Shown one piece after another: positions 9,700 through 17,726 of a DNA stretch of 32,017 bases. The stretch is from Pseudoflavonifractor phocaeensis. GTDB lineage: Bacteria; Bacillota; Clostridia; Oscillospirales; Oscillospiraceae. The stretch is from assembly GCF_016901955.1 (NCBI RefSeq), contig NZ_JACJLC010000029.1:1-32017 (forward strand). Reading direction: 5' to 3'. Position 1 is the stretch's first letter. Every line of letters begins with the position of its first letter. A program made the position numbers and the translations under genes. The notes under the pieces were generated by a model. The model was not told the origin of the DNA, made no database searches, and was given only the letters and a program-made list of their open reading frames with translations.

Positions 9700-12432
9700 A
9701 TGAGAACCGGAAAAAAACTTCTGGCCCTTCTGCTGACGCTGTCCATGGCGTTAAGCCTGACAGTGACCGCGGCAGCCGCGGAGGAGGACGGCGGCGTCAC
9801 CATCCTCTACACCAACGACGTCCACACCTACATCGACCAGGACCTGACCTATTCCCTGGTGGCCGCCTATAAGGACTCCCTGGAGAACGCCCTGCTGGTG
9901 GACGCCGGGGACCACATCCAGGGCACCGCCTACGGCGGGATGGACCAGGGGGCCACCATCATCCAGCTGATGAACGCCGCCGGCTATGACCTGGCCACCC
10001 TGGGCAACCATGAGTTTGACTATGACATGGAGGGCTGTATGGCCGCCATCCAGGCGGCGGACTTCCCCTACGTATCCTGCAACTTCTGCCACGAGGCGGA
10101 CGGCGTCCGGGGCGAGAACGTCCTGGACAGCTATCAGGTGTTCGAGGTGGGTGGAGTCTCCGTGGCCATCGTCGGCATCACCACCCCCGAGTCCTTCACC
10201 AAGTCCACCCCCGCCTACTTCCAGGATGACAACGGCGACTACATCTACGGCATCGCCGGCGGTCCGGACGGTGAGGAACTGTACGACGCGATCCAGGAGG
10301 CCGTCGACGCCGCCTCCGCCGAGGCTGACTACGTCATCGCCCTGGGCCACCTGGGAGTGGACGAGTCCTCCCAGCCCTGAACCAGCCGGGAAGTCATCGC
10401 CAACACCACCGGCCTGGACGTCTTCATCGACGGCCACTCCCACACCGCCCTCCCCATGGAGGAGGTGACGGACGAGGGGGGCGGCGCGGTCATCCTCACA
10501 CAGACCGGCTCCTATCTGGATGCCGTGGGACAACTGACCATCGCCGCCGACGGCACCATTACCACAGAACTCCTCACCGCCGAGGACCTCTCCGGCCTCA
10601 CCCCCGACCCGGAGGTGAAAGCCCTGGAGGACGCCTGGATCAGCGAGATCGACGAGCAGCTGGGACAGGTCATCGGCTATGCGGAGGTGACCCTGGACAA
10701 CTATGACGCCGAGGGCAGCCGCCTGGTGCGCAAGCAGGAGACCAACACCGGCGACTTTGCCGCCGACGCCCTCTACCACCTCTTTGACAGCATGGGCATG
10801 GATGTGGATGTGGCCGTGATGAACGGCGGCGGCATTCGAAACGGGGCTGTCACTGGGGAGATCACCTATCAGACCTGTAAAGAGATCCACACATTCGGCA
10901 ACGTGGCCTGCTTGATTACCGTCACGGGGCAGCAGCTCCTGGACGCCCTGGAGTGGGGCGCCAAGGATATGACCGCCGACGGCGCGGTGGAGAATGGCGG
11001 CTTCCTCCATGTCTCCGGCCTGCGCTATACGGTCAACACAGCCATCCCCTCCACTGTCCAGCAGGACGAACTGGGGGTCTGGACCGGCGGTCCCACCGGC
11101 GGCTACCGGGTCACTGCTGTAGAGGTGCTGAACAACGAGACCGGGGTCTATGAGCCCTTGAGCCTGACCGGCGTATATAACCTGGCGGGCTACAACTACA
11201 CCCTGCGCAACCTGGGGGACGGCTTTGCCATGTTTGACGGGGCGGTGAATGTGCTGGACTATGTGGCCGAGGACTATATGGTTCTGGCTGACTACCTCCA
11301 GTCCTTCCCCGTGGACGAGGCCACCGGCCTGCCCACCATCTCCGTCGGCAGCCAGTATGCCGATGTGAACGGCAGCGGCCGCATCACCATTGTCCATGAA
11401 CCCGTCGGCTATGCCGACGTGGCGGAGGGCGCCTGGTACGCCGGGGCCGTGTCCTATGTCACCGCCAACGGCTTGATGGCTGGCGCGACGGAAACCACCT
11501 TCGCCCCCAACGCCCCCATCACCGGCGCGGATCTCACCGCCGCCCTGAACGCCATCGCTCCTGCTGAAGCTGAGACTGGCGGCCAAAGCGTCACCCGTGA
11601 GGCACTGGCGGCCCTGCTGTGGATCCGGGCCGGCAGTCCAGCAGCCGGGGCCGATTTGAGCGCCTTCTCCGACGCGGATTCTATCAGCGGCGAAAACCGT
11701 ACTGCCATGGCCTGGGCCGTGTCCCAGGGCCTGCTGGCGGGCTATGGAAACGGCACCCTGGGTCCCGACGGGATCCTGACCCGCGCCCAGGCAGCAACTG
11801 TAGTCATGCGTCTTCACCAGGCCGTCCTCTCAGAGGGCGGCCTGGCCCTTCCTAACGATTCGCAGCAGACGGCGGTCCAGTGGGAGCGGCAGTTCACCGT
11901 GGTTATCGACCCGGGACACGGCGGGCGGCAGCCGGGGGCCCACTACAGCGGAGTGAGCGAGAAGGAGATCAACCTGGCGGTGGCCCTGAAGCTGGAGGCC
12001 CTGCTGACGGCACGGGGGTACCAGGTGGTGATGACCCGCTCCGACGACACGGGGATCGGCCTCTATGAGCGGGCGGAGCTGGCCAACGCATTCGGGGCGG
12101 ATCTCTTTGTCTCCCTGCATTCCAACGCCATGGCCAACGCTCCGAACTTTCAAGGCATCCTCACTTATCACTACCCCTCCAACAGTTCTGGGGCGGAACT
12201 GGCTCAGAGCATCCAGACCGCTGTCTGCCAGGTCACCGGCGGGACTGACCGGGGTGTACGTAGTGCGGATTTTGTGGTGCTCAGGGAGACTGACATGAGT
12301 GCCGCCCTGGTGGAGATGGGTTACATGAGCAGCCCCGGGGAACTGGCGCGGTTGCTGGATGCATCCTACCAGGACAAGCTGGCTCAGGGGATCGCCGAGG
12401 GGATTGCTCAGTATTTGGGTGCCCCGGAATAA
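9700..12432 (+). pseudogene. secreted 5'-nucleotidase / SLH / N-acetylmuramoyl-L-alanine amidase fusion, interrupted by one in-frame TGA
   Basis: I chose ATG 9700 because GGAG lies eight bases upstream and it begins a clean signal peptide (27 residues, ending TVTAAAA). A calcineurin-like metallophosphatase domain follows (TNDVHTY, VDAGDHIQG, LGNHEFDYD, GHLGVDE, then GHSHT), then a 5'-nucleotidase C-terminal domain (MNGGGIRNGAVTGEI, NLGDGF). After these come SLH-type wall-binding repeats (about 11404-11820) and a zinc amidase_3 domain with its ligands (VVIDPGHGG, SEKEIN, SLHSN) and catalytic Glu (LVEMGY). The frame is unbroken except for TGA 10378-10380, where homologues would be expected to carry Trp (TGG). 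As read, translation gives 226 residues; restored, about 910. No good ribosome site restarts it downstream. A recent nonsense mutation or a base error is likely. Confidence 0.85.
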
Positions 12433-12436
12433 GTCA

Positions 12437-13264
12437 AAAGCCGTATTCACAAACAAGAAAGGGAGTAGTAAAATGAGGCTATGAAAAAAGAAAAGCAACG
12501 CAAGGCGTACCCGAGCGACTTGACGGATGAGCAGTGGGCGGAGATCGCGCCACTCTACACGGGGATGCGAAATTGCAGACGGAGCAAGCGGGAATTGACG
12601 GACGCTGTGCTGTATTTAGTGGATTCTGGGTGCAACTGGAGACAGTTACCCCATGATTTCCCACCATACTCAACAATGCACAGCTTTTATCGTCGTGCCC
12701 GAATCAGCGGGCTGTGGGATCGCATTTTGGAGCATTTGGTCCGGAAAATCCGGAAGGATGCTGGGCGTGAGGAGATGCCAAGTTATGCAATCATTGATTC
12801 CCAGAGTGTAAAGACCGTATCGGCCAGTGAAAACCGCGGGATTGACGGAGGGAAAAAACGAAAGGCCGAAAGCGGCATATAGTGGTGGACGTGATGGGGA
12901 ATTTATTGTCTGTCGTTGTTCATGTCTCCAATATCCATGATACAAAGGCGGGCATCTCTGCTGCCAGGCAAGCATGCGAAAGATACCCGTCTATTCAAAA
13001 ATTCTGCGCTGATGCTGGGTATCGGGGTACTTTTGTGTCTGATTTGCAGGAGCAGTTCCACCTTGATGTTGATATTTCTGAAAAAATCAAACCTCATGAA
13101 TGGGAAAAACTTCCTTGGCGTTGGGTTGCTGAACGCACTCTGGCATGGCTGGGCCATTCTAGACGTCTCAGTAAAGATTATGAGATACTCTCCGCTTCTG
13201 AAGAGGCGATGGTTAAAATCTCTCATTTTCACTCGCTTATCAGACGCTTATGAATACGGCTTCT
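12437..13264 (+). mobile_element. IS5-family (IS427-group-like) insertion sequence
   Basis: Terminal inverted repeats AAGCCGTATTCA (12438-12449) and its complement (13252-13263) bracket a complete DDE transposase gene. A possible target duplication TCA flanks the ends (12434-12436 and 13265-13267), fitting the TNA preference known for IS427-type elements. The length of about 828 bases fits the group. The left end lies only four bases after the stop codon of the amidase fusion gene. The ends are called from a 12-base repeat and could be off by one base. Confidence 0.8.
12481..13253 (+). CDS. IS5-family transposase, made through a -1 frameshift
   Basis: Two overlapping frames make one transposase. 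The first (12481-12882) runs from the N-terminal domain (YPSDLTDEQWAEIAPL, NWRQLPHDFPPYSTM) to the first catalytic Asp (AIIDSQSVKT). The second carries the other two (CADAGYRG and RWVAERTLAWL). Slipping back one base at the A6 run 12853-12858 joins them as GGKKTKGRKRHIVVD, the expected family sequence, giving about 257 residues. A slippery A-run at the expected place is typical of programmed -1 frameshifting in this group, so the element is probably functional and not broken. All three DDE residues are present. The start at 12481 is not strongly marked; a GGGAG lies 15 bases upstream. Confidence 0.85.
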
Positions 13265-13380
13265 CAGACAGATGTTGGCAGATATGTTTGGCGGACACAT
13301 CCGGCAGAAACGCTGTCACCTCCACAGAATGCTCCGAATTGCGGTAAAAAGATGAAATACTTCAGTGATACCCACCCTGC

Positions 13381-13530
13381 AGCAAGGGTCTGTTGCAAAA
13401 TGCAGTTTTCAGACCCAAGCGGAAAATTTGTGCATTAAAAAAGTTAGCGAGAACCGCCGCCTTGACGGTTCTCGCCAACTTTTTCTTTGGCCTGATTTTT
13501 CAAAATTCTATTTTGCAACAGCCCCTTGCT
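13381..13530. repeat. MITE-like element with 21-bp terminal inverted repeats
   Basis: Positions 13381-13401 and 13510-13530 form a 21-base inverted repeat with one mismatch, built around CTGTTGCAAAAT, a sequence reminiscent of IS6- or IS1182-type ends. The 150-base unit codes for nothing. It contains a second, internal hairpin (13438-13484). This is the usual look of a non-autonomous, transposase-mobilised miniature element. No target duplication is certain, because the repeat runs into the flanks. Confidence 0.6.
13438..13484. terminator. terminator-like hairpin inside the MITE-like element
   Basis: AAAAAGTT and GCGAGAACCG pair with CGGTTCTCGC and AACTTTTT around one mismatch and a 9-base loop. 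There is a T-run on both strands, so it could stop transcription from either side. Confidence 0.55.
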
Positions 13531-13853
13531 TTCTGCTGGAATGCAGGTCACAGGCTGAAATTATCCGTAACAATTTTTGCTGGCACAAAATTTTGATTTT
13601 CAAAAATGTAAGAGAGACTCCATACTCAATGGACATGGGGTACTGAATGAAATGTTTCTGGGGGAACCTGCATCGTGCAACCATGGGCTGAGTCCAAACA
13701 ATCAGCCGCCATCCTGCTTGAGGATGGCAGTTTCATTATATATGCTTGGAGCGCAAAAGCGCTATTGAAATTTCACGATTTGAGTCATGTTATAGGCGTG
13801 GGCTGTTTCAATATTATTAAGTGTGTGATGCCCCCTCCTCCCACCAGGCTGTA

Positions 13854-13935
13854 TTCTTTGTATAGGCGTGTTAAAAATTGATATGCCTGACTCGAAAAAA
13901 CCTCTTGCTTCTCAGCCTCTGCAGAGGTACAATAC
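13854..13935 (+). repeat. promoter module, copy 1
   Basis: Shares with 14456-14542 the blocks TTCTTTGTATA, GTTAAAAA, TGATATGCCTGA and CCTCTTGC. It ends in a promoter: -35 TTGCTT (13905-13910), a 17-base spacer and -10 TACAAT (13928-13933). No reading frame follows. A 13-base hairpin begins only about 20 bases downstream of the -10. Confidence 0.5.
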
Positions 13936-13953
13936 CCCAAACCTGAACATAAA

Positions 13954-14013
13954 AAAGAGCCCTTCTGAACAGGCTATGGCAGTTATGCCGCGCCTGGTCA
14001 AGAAGGGCTCTTT
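13954..14013 (+). terminator. perfect 13-bp hairpin downstream of promoter copy 1
   Basis: AAAGAGCCCTTCT (13954-13966) pairs perfectly with 14001-14013 across a 34-base loop, and the sequence is A-rich before and T-rich after. It is terminator-like on either strand, though the loop is long. Only about 75 bases separate the expected start of transcription from its end. Confidence 0.45.
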
Positions 14014-14455
14014 GACCACATATTTGACCACAGACAGCGTCGGAACGCTCGGAAACAGTGGAATTAAGAGTGGCAAAGAGTGATCGGAATGGAGTAAAAA
14101 TGGTTAAAAACCATTAGAAAGTATCAGAAAAAATTTAGTTCAATCGTTTAAGTCGTTTTAGGAATCAGAAACGAATAATCGTAAAAAGATTACCAATAAC
14201 CTCTCAAAGCGCGGACAACTCTCTTAAAAATTGGAAAATAGTTATATACTTTTATAAAAATTGACCATCACAAGCGGAGGAAGAAATTCTTCTGAAGAAG
14301 GCACTAAAGTGAAAAAGATTTGAGAAATTAGTGTTAAATGCTTTCATTTCTCTTATAATAATTGTATTTTTTGAGCATTAGGATTTGTTTATAGCCCGTA
14401 TCTCTCGTTTTGTTGGTTCAAAGGCCTATTTTTAAATATGCTTTATAGCAGCTAT

Positions 14456-14542
14456 TTCTTTGTATATAGCTTGTTAAAAACTGATATGCCTGATGTCCCG
14501 ATCTGATCCTCTTGCCAGCAGAGCCCTTCCCAGATACAATGG
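14456..14542 (+). promoter_or_regulatory. promoter module, copy 2, ahead of the TIGR04076 gene
   Basis: -35 TTGCCA (14512-14517), a 17-base spacer and -10 TACAAT (14535-14540), 65 bases ahead of ATG 14606. The upstream part repeats copy 1 (GTTAAAAACTGATATGCCTGA here, one base different there), so it may carry a regulator site. A CCGTCC/GGACGG hairpin (14562-14577) lies in the leader. Confidence 0.6.
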
Positions 14543-14605
14543 GGACAAAAGGCAGTCTGCCCCGTCCTGCCGGACGGAATGTGAAATACCAAGGAGGGTG
14601 AAACC

Positions 14606-15016
14606 ATGCAGCACGAATGCAGAATTACAGTATTGGAGACTAAAGTGTTCCCGGAGTACCAGGAGAAGTATCTTGCGGATCCCAAATCAGGTCCCTGCCC
14701 CTGCTTTCAGAAGGGAGATACCTTTTTGCTCAAGCGTACCGCTGAACGGGACGATTTTTACCACCTGATGAACGGGAAATTCTGCGGGGAAGCGTGGGAC
14801 GCCATCAGCCGGTATGTCTACACAGCCCTTCAGGGCGGATCCATCATGCACAAGTGGACCAATGATGAGCGGATGATGATCGCCTGCTGCAACGACGGGA
14901 CCCGGCCGGTGATCTTCAAGATCGAGCGGATCGATATCCCAGAGACCGAAGAGGAACGGGAATGGCTGGAAAAGCAGAATTTCAAGAATACGGCAGAGGA
15001 TGCCTACACCGGCTGA
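14606..15016 (+). CDS. TIGR04076 family protein
   Basis: The product has 136 residues and matches the TIGR04076 pattern as I recall it: a short beta-rich start (CRITVLETKV), a cysteine motif (GPCPCFQKGDTF), NGKFCGEAWDAISRYVYTALQGG, and the closing ACCNDGTRPVIFKIERID. The function is unknown. The conserved cysteines suggest metal or redox chemistry, which is inference. No signal peptide. The start has an AAGGAGG site eight to nine bases upstream and its own promoter (14512-14540). It stands alone and is followed by a terminator hairpin at 15096-15125 shared with the convergent acetyltransferase gene. Confidence 0.85.
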   Translation: MQHECRITVLETKVFPEYQEKYLADPKSGPCPCFQKGDTFLLKRTAERDDFYHLMNGKFCGEAWDAISRYVYTALQGGSIMHKWTNDERMMIACCNDGTRPVIFKIERIDIPETEEEREWLEKQNFKNTAEDAYTG

Positions 15017-15095
15017 ATCAGGGACAGGCGCATCATAACACCCAAAAAGTGGAACACACTGGCCCTCTCTGTCTATTTCAGGGATACTTAATGCA

Positions 15096-15125
15096 AAGCG
15101 GAGCGCTCACACGGGCGCTCCGCTT
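15096..15125. terminator. bidirectional hairpin between convergent genes
   Basis: A perfect 11-base stem (AAGCGGAGCGC, 15096-15106, against 15115-15125) with an 8-base loop. It lies between the TIGR04076 gene and the 3' end of the minus-strand acetyltransferase. The T-run is weak on both sides. Confidence 0.65.
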
Positions 15126-15127
15126 CC

Positions 15128-15571
15128 TCATAGTTCTCTTTGCAGGTACACCATGTCCACCAGCTGCACCTCACCCTCGTAGATGGGGTGGTCGTAGTGG
15201 TCGGTGAAAAAGTTCTTGACCAGATGGTGCTTGCGAAAGCCGCAGGCCTCATAAAACGGGATCGTGGAGGGACTATCTCCGGTGCCCACTTGTATCGTTA
15301 CATACCGGCCCGCGTATGTCCGGATGAGAAAGTCCACCAGGGCTTTCCCATAGCCCTTGCCCTGGAAATCAGGCTCCACGGCAATGTTCTTCAGCTCCAG
15401 AATGCCGTCTCCCTCATCCGTCACCACACATTCGGCCTTGACGCCATCGTCCTCCAGCACATACATGGTCCCACGCTCTAAATAGCGATCCACCATGTCC
15501 TCTTGCTCGTCAGCCAGCAGCAGTAAGTCGAGATATCTCTTTTTGTCCGTCTCCACTTTTCTGATTTCCAT
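15128..15571 (-). CDS. GNAT family N-acetyltransferase
   Basis: The product has 147 residues from ATG 15571 (a GTG two codons earlier is possible). The acetyl-CoA binding core is visible: a beta-strand ELKNIAVEPDFQGKGYGKALVDFLI with the R/Q-x-x-G-x-G/A-like QGKGYG loop, then the C-terminal FYEACGFRKHH typical of GNAT enzymes. It transfers an acetyl group to an unknown amine; the acceptor cannot be read from sequence. It begins nine bases after the stop of the upstream YoaP-type acetyltransferase, with an AAGG site inside the gap, so the two are co-transcribed and probably translationally coupled. Confidence 0.9.
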   Translation of the reverse strand: MEIRKVETDKKRYLDLLLLADEQEDMVDRYLERGTMYVLEDDGVKAECVVTDEGDGILELKNIAVEPDFQGKGYGKALVDFLIRTYAGRYVTIQVGTGDSPSTIPFYEACGFRKHHLVKNFFTDHYDHPIYEGEVQLVDMVYLQREL

Positions 15572-15580
15572 AGGCACACC

Positions 15581-16330
15581 TTATTTTTTCAGAAGCCGCT
15601 TCAGTGCGGCGGCGTCCAGCAGATTTACCGTCACGAACTTTCCCCGATAGAATACCGCCCAGTTGTTGAACACGCAGGGCAAGGACTTGGCCTTCTCCAG
15701 AGTGTCCACCGAAACGAGGGTATAGGGTGTCTCCAGTTCTTCACAGGTTTTGCGCACTAACTCCACACTCTGATGAATGTAGGGACACTGGGAACTGTAA
15801 TAGATGGTCAACTCCTCAGGTTCAATCGCCTGCCGCTTGGCGTTCTCTGCAAAGCAGGGCTTCGTTCCGTCAAAGGAGAGGGCCAGCAGCCGATAGCCGT
15901 CCGAGGTGATATCTACCGTTTCAAATCCATACTTTTCTGCGAAGGCCTGGTCTGAGAGCCAGGCTTTTTGCTTTTCCGCTCCCAGCATACACACGCCGGA
16001 CTTTCCCTTGGCTCTGGCGTCAGCCAGGCAGTACTCCATCAGCTGCCTGCCGTAGCCCTTGCCCTTGAACTCCCCGGTGACCCACAGGCAGTAGATATAG
16101 AGGTAGTTATCCCCATCCACCGGCACCCAGGCAGTCTCCAGCGGAGCATACTCGATGAACACCACGCCCTTGGCGTCCAACTTGCGGAACACATGTCCCT
16201 CCCGGAGCCGCTCCCGGAGCCAGACACGCTTGGTCTCCACACCGGGGTGAGGCTTCTTGCTGCGGATGATGCAGCACAGATGCTCCCGGTCCAGATTTTC
16301 TTCTGTTAGATTGAGAAACTGATCTTCCAT
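15581..16330 (-). CDS. GNAT acetyltransferase with C-terminal YoaP domain
   Basis: The product has 249 residues. I chose ATG 16330 (MEDQFLNL) because a GGGAGG site lies eight bases upstream; an in-frame start 16 codons earlier lacks one. The N-terminal 160 residues are a GNAT fold with the acetyl-CoA loop FKGKGYGRQLM. The C-terminal part (ELTIYYSSQCPYI ... ETPYTLVSVDTLEKAKSLP ... VFYRGKFVT) matches the YoaP extension, a thioredoxin-like segment with a cysteine at CPYI. The role in the cell is unknown. It is the first gene of a two-gene minus-strand unit, transcribed from a promoter at 16360-16388, divergent from the WYL regulator. Confidence 0.88.
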   Translation of the reverse strand: MEDQFLNLTEENLDREHLCCIIRSKKPHPGVETKRVWLRERLREGHVFRKLDAKGVVFIEYAPLETAWVPVDGDNYLYIYCLWVTGEFKGKGYGRQLMEYCLADARAKGKSGVCMLGAEKQKAWLSDQAFAEKYGFETVDITSDGYRLLALSFDGTKPCFAENAKRQAIEPEELTIYYSSQCPYIHQSVELVRKTCEELETPYTLVSVDTLEKAKSLPCVFNNWAVFYRGKFVTVNLLDAAALKRLLKK

Positions 16331-16359
16331 GTCCGCTACCTCCCGGAAAATCTGCCTCC

Positions 16360-16388
16360 ATGATACCATGCCCTCCACGGCAAGACAA
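16360..16388 (-). promoter_or_regulatory. predicted promoter of the acetyltransferase pair
   Basis: On the minus strand: -35 TTGTCT (16383-16388), a 17-base spacer and -10 TATCAT (16360-16365), 30 bases upstream of ATG 16330. Confidence 0.5.
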
Positions 16389-16427
16389 TCCCATATCCCA
16401 CCGGCAAAAGTTTTTCTCTAAGATAAA

Positions 16428-16447
16428 CATGACAGACAGTTGTCGTG
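16428..16447. promoter_or_regulatory. candidate operator in the divergent intergenic region
   Basis: An imperfect palindrome CATGACA-N6-TGTCGTG (one mismatch per arm pair) that covers the -35 region of the WYL regulator promoter and lies 40 bases upstream of the divergent acetyltransferase promoter. The position suits autoregulation by the WYL protein; that link is inference. Confidence 0.45.
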
Positions 16448-16453
16448 TTCCTA

Positions 16454-16462
16454 TGCTATAAT
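16454..16462 (+). promoter_or_regulatory. extended -10 promoter of the WYL operon
   Basis: TGCTATAAT: a perfect TATAAT at 16457-16462 preceded by the extended -10 TGn. No clear -35 box at the right distance; the -35 position is occupied by the palindrome at 16428-16447. It lies 31 bases ahead of ATG 16494. Confidence 0.55.
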
Positions 16463-16493
16463 GCAGACAGAAATGCGAAAGGCGGTATACCCC

Positions 16494-17402
16494 ATGAAGA
16501 TGGAGCGGCTCATCGGCATCTTATCCATCCTGCTCCAGCGGGAGAAGGTCACCGCCCCGGAACTGGCAGAACAGTTCGAGGTGTCCCGACGGACCATCCA
16601 GCGGGACATCGAGTCCCTGTGCCGGGCGGGCATCCCCATCTCCACCGCTCAGGGCGCAGGCGGCGGCATCTCCATCATGGAGGGCTACCGGGTAGATCGG
16701 ACGGTGCTCACCGCCCCGGAGATGCAGGCCATCCTGGCAGGCCTCAGGAGCCTGGACAGCGTCAGCGGCACCCGGCGCTATGCCCAGTTGATGGAGAAAC
16801 TGTCCGCCGGGACAGGCGGACTGGTACCCGGCGGCGCTCATATGCTCATCGACCTTTCCTCTTGGTATAAAACCAGCCTGCCGCCCAAAATTGAACTGAT
16901 CCAAGGTGCCATCGAGCAGCACCGCACCATCCGTTTCGCCTACTTCTCTCCCAAAGGGGAATCGGTGCGCATTGTGGAGCCCTTCTACCTGGTGTTCCAC
17001 TGGTCCACCTGGTATGTATGGGGTTGGTGCCGGATGCGTGAGGATTTTCGCATGTTCAAATTGAATCGCATGACGGACCTCACCGCCGGAGAACCCTTTG
17101 AGCCCAGGTCCGCGCCCCTGCCCGACTTGGAGCCAGAGCGCATCTTCCCTGCCAAGTATCAGGTCACCGTTCTCTTTGACCCGTCCTGCCGCTGGCGGCT
17201 GGTGGAGGAGTACGGGGCGGACCGGTTCACCGTGGAGCCAGACGGACGGCTGCGCTTTACCGGCGGCTTTCCCGACTCCGACAGCGTGCTCAGCTGGGTG
17301 CTCACCTTCGGGGACAAGGCGGAGCTGCTGGGGCCGGAGGAGTTGCGGGAACAGCTGCGGAAACTGACTGAAACACTGTCAGACCGTTACAGGAGGGATT
17401 GA
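16494..17402 (+). CDS. HTH/WYL-domain transcriptional regulator (DeoR/YafY-like)
   Basis: The product has 302 residues from ATG 16494; an earlier in-frame start would lie over the promoter. An N-terminal winged helix-turn-helix (RLIGILSILLQREKVTAPEL, FEVSRRTIQRDIESL) is followed by a WYL domain with the expected core (IRFAYFSPKGE, WSTWYVWGWCRMRED, FKLNRM) and a WCX-like C-terminal part. WYL domains bind ligands or nucleic acids and set repressor or activator activity. It heads a packed plus-strand operon (the next start is one base after its stop) and diverges from two acetyltransferase genes, with a palindrome between them. It probably controls both directions; the ligand is unknown. Confidence 0.9.
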   Translation: MKMERLIGILSILLQREKVTAPELAEQFEVSRRTIQRDIESLCRAGIPISTAQGAGGGISIMEGYRVDRTVLTAPEMQAILAGLRSLDSVSGTRRYAQLMEKLSAGTGGLVPGGAHMLIDLSSWYKTSLPPKIELIQGAIEQHRTIRFAYFSPKGESVRIVEPFYLVFHWSTWYVWGWCRMREDFRMFKLNRMTDLTAGEPFEPRSAPLPDLEPERIFPAKYQVTVLFDPSCRWRLVEEYGADRFTVEPDGRLRFTGGFPDSDSVLSWVLTFGDKAELLGPEELREQLRKLTETLSDRYRRD

Positions 17403-17403
17403 C

Positions 17404-17724
17404 ATGGCCTCTCATCAGGACTTTGTGGACTATGTAGCCGAGCAGCTGCGGGAGGCCGGGACCATCCGCAGCCGAAAGATGTTCGGCGAGTACGGTCTCT
17501 ACTGCGACGGCGTGTTTTTTGCCGTCATCTGTGGTGACCAGTTCTTTGTCAAGGTCACTCCGGCTGGAGAGGAGGCCTTTCCCCATCTGCCTAAAGCTCC
17601 GCCATACGAGGGTGCCAGGGACTACATCTGGGTGGAGGATGTGGATGACCGGGACACCATGACCGCCCTCACCCGCCTTACCTGTCTGGCCCTTCAGGCT
17701 CAGCCGAAAAAACGGAGGAAATGA
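17404..17724 (+). CDS. TfoX/Sxy N-terminal domain protein
   Basis: The product has 106 residues, the length of a lone TfoX_N domain, with the family pattern MFGEYGLYCDGVFFAVICGD followed by FVKV and YEGARDYIWVEDV. In gamma-proteobacteria TfoX/Sxy acts in competence control, but stand-alone Firmicute copies are of unknown role, so no competence function is claimed. The AGGAGG site overlaps the end of the WYL gene, and the stop codon overlaps the next gene's first possible ATG (ATGA, 17721-17724). It belongs to the WYL operon. Confidence 0.88.
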   Translation: MASHQDFVDYVAEQLREAGTIRSRKMFGEYGLYCDGVFFAVICGDQFFVKVTPAGEEAFPHLPKAPPYEGARDYIWVEDVDDRDTMTALTRLTCLALQAQPKKRRK

Positions 17725-17726
17725 CC

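Larger units (their letters stand above)
13531..14455. other. AT-rich stretch without genes
   Basis: About 0.9 kb with lower GC than the rest and no credible frame. It holds several hairpins: GCCATCCT/AGGATGGC at 13708-13728, AGCGC/GCGCT at 13750-13763, and a 13-base perfect stem at 13954-14013. It also holds a TTTGACCAC direct repeat near 14011-14033, a small palindrome near 14099-14113, and the first copy of a promoter module. The base composition and scattered repeats suggest remains of mobile DNA. Confidence 0.5.

Noticed and set aside
10378-10440. Selenocysteine reading of the TGA
   Set aside because: Homologues would be expected to carry Trp there, and I see no convincing bacterial SECIS hairpin just after the TGA, only a loose GCCGG/CCGGC pairing.
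9751-11817. A 688-codon open frame on the minus strand
   Set aside because: It is antisense to the nucleotidase fusion, lacks a ribosome site and recognisable domain, and is the usual mirror of a high-GC gene with strong third-position bias.
14011-14033. TTTGACCAC repeats as iterons or an attachment site
   Set aside because: Only two copies, with no replication or integrase gene nearby.
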